From Kiloniellales bacterium (GTDB taxonomy: Bacteria > Pseudomonadota > Alphaproteobacteria > Kiloniellales > JAKSDN01), in assembly GCA_022360075.1 (NCBI GenBank), contig JAKSDN010001409.1:1-8203 (forward strand): a stretch of DNA of 8,203 bases, written 5' to 3'. How positions within the stretch are numbered: the stretch's first letter is position 1; the number at the start of each line of letters is the position of its first letter. Both the position numbers and the translations under genes were made by a program. The notes under the pieces were generated by a model that did no database searches, had not been told where the DNA came from, and saw only the letters and a program-made list of their open reading frames with translations. Positions 6,528 through 8,203 of this stretch are shown one piece after another.

Positions 6528-7429
6528 CCTCCGGCACCGTCACGCGGATCATGGTGGGATTCTACATCCTGCTGTTCTTCGGCTACCTCTTCGGGCCGCT
6601 GATCATGATGGGGGCTTCGGCCTTCAATGCGGCGCCCAATCCTCAGGTCTCGCCCTGGGAAGGCTTCACCTTGCAGTGGTTCGGCCGGCTGCTGTCGAAC
6701 GACGACATGATGAGCGGGATCAAGAACAGCGTCTGGATCGGCCTCGGCGTGATCTGCCTATCGGTGCCGATCAGCCTGGCCGCCGCCTTGATGATGACGC
6801 AGATCCACCATCGCCTGCAGCCGATTTACTACACCATCGTTATCTCACCCGTGCTGACGCCCGGCGTGATCCTCGGCATCTCGACGCTGGTCTTCTGGGA
6901 CAAGCTTGGGACCTGGGCCGAGGCCGACTACGAGACCTTCTACTACAACGGCATCTTCCTCAGCGTGGTCGGCCAGTCGACCTTCATCTCGGCCTATTGC
7001 ATGCTGATCTTCCTCGCCCGGCTGCAGCGCTTCGACCGGACGCAGGAGGAGGCGGCGCTGGATCTCGGCGCGACCCACGTCCAGGTCTTCTGGAAGATCC
7101 TGATCCCCTTCCTGAGGCCGGCGATCTTCTCGGCCGCGGTGCTCGCCTTCCTGACCTCCTTCGAGAACTACAACACGACGATTTTCACGATCCAGGCCGA
7201 GAGCACGCTGACCACGGTGCTGTCCGGCCAGATCAGGCTCGGCACCAAGCCCGACGTGAGCGCGCTCGCCGTGATCATCGTCGGCCTGACCCTGGTCGGC
7301 GCGACCGTGCACGAGATCCTGCGCCGGCGCGAGCAGGCCAAGGAAGAAGCGGCCAAGGAGGCGGCGCGGCGGGCCGAGGCCGCGGCCGATGCGAAGCTCG
7401 CCGCGGCGCCGGTCGCCGCTACGACCTAG
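6524..7429 (+). CDS. PotC-like ABC transporter permease with charged C-terminal tail
   Basis: A 301-residue inner-membrane permease, the second channel subunit. The ATG overlaps the previous stop (ATGA, 6524-6527) and has GGGAG about 8 nt upstream. Seen: six hydrophobic segments (about 8-30, 69-90, 105-128, 143-166, 196-218 and 245-265) and an EAA loop, EEAALDLGATHVQVFWKILIPFLRP (EAA at 176-178), before the fifth segment, as expected for the PotC family. After the last helix, residues 266-301 form an Arg/Lys/Glu/Ala-rich tail (LRRREQAKEEAAKEAARRA, then Ala-rich) that most PotC proteins lack; it should lie in the cytoplasm and may be helical. A small exported-protein gene starts 44 nt downstream. 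Confidence 0.92.
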   Translation: MTSGTVTRIMVGFYILLFFGYLFGPLIMMGASAFNAAPNPQVSPWEGFTLQWFGRLLSNDDMMSGIKNSVWIGLGVICLSVPISLAAALMMTQIHHRLQPIYYTIVISPVLTPGVILGISTLVFWDKLGTWAEADYETFYYNGIFLSVVGQSTFISAYCMLIFLARLQRFDRTQEEAALDLGATHVQVFWKILIPFLRPAIFSAAVLAFLTSFENYNTTIFTIQAESTLTTVLSGQIRLGTKPDVSALAVIIVGLTLVGATVHEILRRREQAKEEAAKEAARRAEAAADAKLAAAPVAATT

Positions 7430-7473
7430 GACAGAACGCAGAGCCCGGTGGCCGCCGGGGAGGAGGCAGAGCG

Positions 7474-7839
7474 ATGTCGAGACGGGGGCTGGCCCTGGTC
7501 GCGCTCGTTGCGGCCCTGATGCTGGCATCGAAGACGGCGCTGGCCTGTGAAGATGGGCAGACACTGGTGCCGGGCGAGAGCTGCGACGTAACGGTCAAAT
7601 GGGGCCACGACCACTGGATCAAGGCCGAGCTGCCGGAGGGCGGCGGCCATCATGTGGAGTTCCGGCACTTGGAAGGCGGCTGCAAGGTCTCTCTGTTCAG
7701 CCCCGTCGAGACCGAAGGCGCGGAGCTCGGCCCCGACGAAGAGCCGGGGCGCGGCACCCAGTCCGGCGAGTACCATCTCTTCACGCGCGCCATCGTGGTG
7801 GCAAAGCAGGCCTGCCGTTACCGCGTCACGGTCAATTAG
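7474..7839 (+). CDS. Small exported protein, unrecognised (four Cys, His-rich)
   Basis: I do not recognise this family. The 121-residue protein starts at ATG 7474 with a very strong AGGAGG (7461-7466), 7 nt upstream; a small CCCGG/CCGGG hairpin (7444-7459) overlaps the leader. Seen: a signal peptide, SRRG then ALVALVAALMLAS and a likely signal peptidase I site after ALA (24/25). Cys25 follows the cleavage site, but the preceding T-A-L-A does not make a good lipobox, so a lipoprotein is less likely. The mature part has Cys25, Cys37, Cys70 and Cys114, enough for two disulfides, and His45, 47, 59, 60, 65 and 101. The alternating pattern (HHVEFRHLEGGCKVSLFSP, GEYHLFTRAIVV, CRYRVTVN) suggests a small beta-sandwich. 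It lies 44 nt after the PotC-like gene and is probably co-transcribed; a link to uptake is inferred from position only. Confidence 0.8.
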   Translation: MSRRGLALVALVAALMLASKTALACEDGQTLVPGESCDVTVKWGHDHWIKAELPEGGGHHVEFRHLEGGCKVSLFSPVETEGAELGPDEEPGRGTQSGEYHLFTRAIVVAKQACRYRVTVN

Positions 7840-7864
7840 AAACGACACCAAGAGAGGACCCGAC

Positions 7865-8203
7865 GTGGCCATCACCGTCCACACGATCACGCGCTACACT
7901 GTCCAGTTCCTGACCAAGAAGGCCGGCGAACAGGCGCATTCCTACGCCACCGTGCGCCTCTACGACGACGACAACCACTGCCGAGGCGTCGCCGTGTTCG
8001 ACAACTATGCGGGCGGCGAGCCGCCGAAGCCGACCGGCGACCAGGAACAGCAGTCGGCGACTTGGTATCTCGACATCGCCTTCTTCGATCCCTTCATGGA
8101 CGTCCTGCGCCTGGAAAAGGAGAACTACCTCAAGATCGGCTGGACCCAGGTCGGCCGCTTGCCCGCGGTCGCCCAGGTCTCGATCGATACCAAGAAGGAG
8201 ATC
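7865..8203 (+). CDS. Unrecognised small protein, 3' end outside window (113 residues visible)
   Basis: The frame opens at GTG 7865 with GAGAGGA (7852-7858), 6 nt upstream, and is open to the right edge. I do not recognise the family. Seen: MAITVHTITRYTVQFLTKKA at the N-terminus with no signal peptide, so it is probably cytoplasmic. Then come ATVRLYDDDNHCRGVAVFDN, a polar Gly/Pro/Gln loop around residues 50-65 (GGEPPKPTGDQEQQS), TWYLDIAFFDPFMDVLRLE, and GRLPAVAQVSIDTKKEI at the edge. The pattern alternates hydrophobic and polar residues as in a beta-rich fold. It starts 25 nt after the preceding stop codon, so it is likely in the same operon. Codon use matches the neighbours (strong G/C third positions), which supports a real gene. 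Confidence 0.75.
   Translation, partial: MAITVHTITRYTVQFLTKKAGEQAHSYATVRLYDDDNHCRGVAVFDNYAGGEPPKPTGDQEQQSATWYLDIAFFDPFMDVLRLEKENYLKIGWTQVGRLPAVAQVSIDTKKEI

Noticed and set aside
6676..7473. N-terminal extension of the small exported protein into the PotC-like gene
   Set aside because: The extension is an out-of-frame reading of the permease gene. ATG 7474 has a strong ribosome binding site and begins a proper signal peptide.
1..8203. CRISPR arrays, tRNA or rRNA genes, insertion sequences
   Set aside because: No regularly spaced repeats, no tRNA- or rRNA-like sequence and no transposase motifs were seen. The cloverleaf at 1121-1203 lacks the tRNA T-loop and anticodon-arm features.

Overview
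This GC-rich window carries two genes on the minus strand on the left and an operon on the plus strand on the right. They diverge from a control region of about 266 bp (2877-3142). The base composition, GTG starts, Tat-exported binding protein and the intergenic palindromes built on a GGGCTTGACCC core all point to an alphaproteobacterium. A Rhodospirillales-like or Rhizobiales-like chromosome is my guess; genus cannot be read from this sequence.

Left arm, minus strand. A trimethylamine methyltransferase (MttB/COG5598) family protein (1269-2876, GTG start with a perfect AGGAGG) comes first. It is followed after 273 bp by an FAD-dependent oxidoreductase of the dimethylglycine/sarcosine dehydrogenase type (start at 995), which runs off the left edge. 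The gap between them holds a structured palindromic element (1121-1203). It consists of two inverted 32-nt copies whose eight differences are all compensatory, and it can be drawn as a cloverleaf.

Right arm, plus strand. A complete PotD-PotA-PotB-PotC-like ABC importer comes first: a Tat-exported solute-binding protein (3143-4318), an ATPase (4427-5518) and two permeases (5511-6527 and 6524-7429). The last three genes overlap by 4-8 nt. A 12-bp GC hairpin without a U-tract separates the binding-protein gene from the ATPase gene. Two small unrecognised genes follow with good ribosome binding sites: an exported protein with four cysteines and several histidines (7474-7839), and a GTG-started protein cut by the right edge (from 7865).

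Inferred function: the importer brings in a small methylated amine or betaine. The MttB-family protein would remove a methyl group from a quaternary or tertiary amine, and the oxidoreductase would oxidatively demethylate a dimethyl or monomethyl product. The binding protein is of the polyamine family but lacks several acidic residues with which PotD holds the polyamine, so the ligand is probably not spermidine or putrescine. The MttB-family gene has no in-frame amber codon, so it belongs to the non-pyrrolysine branch. The substrate cannot be determined from sequence alone.
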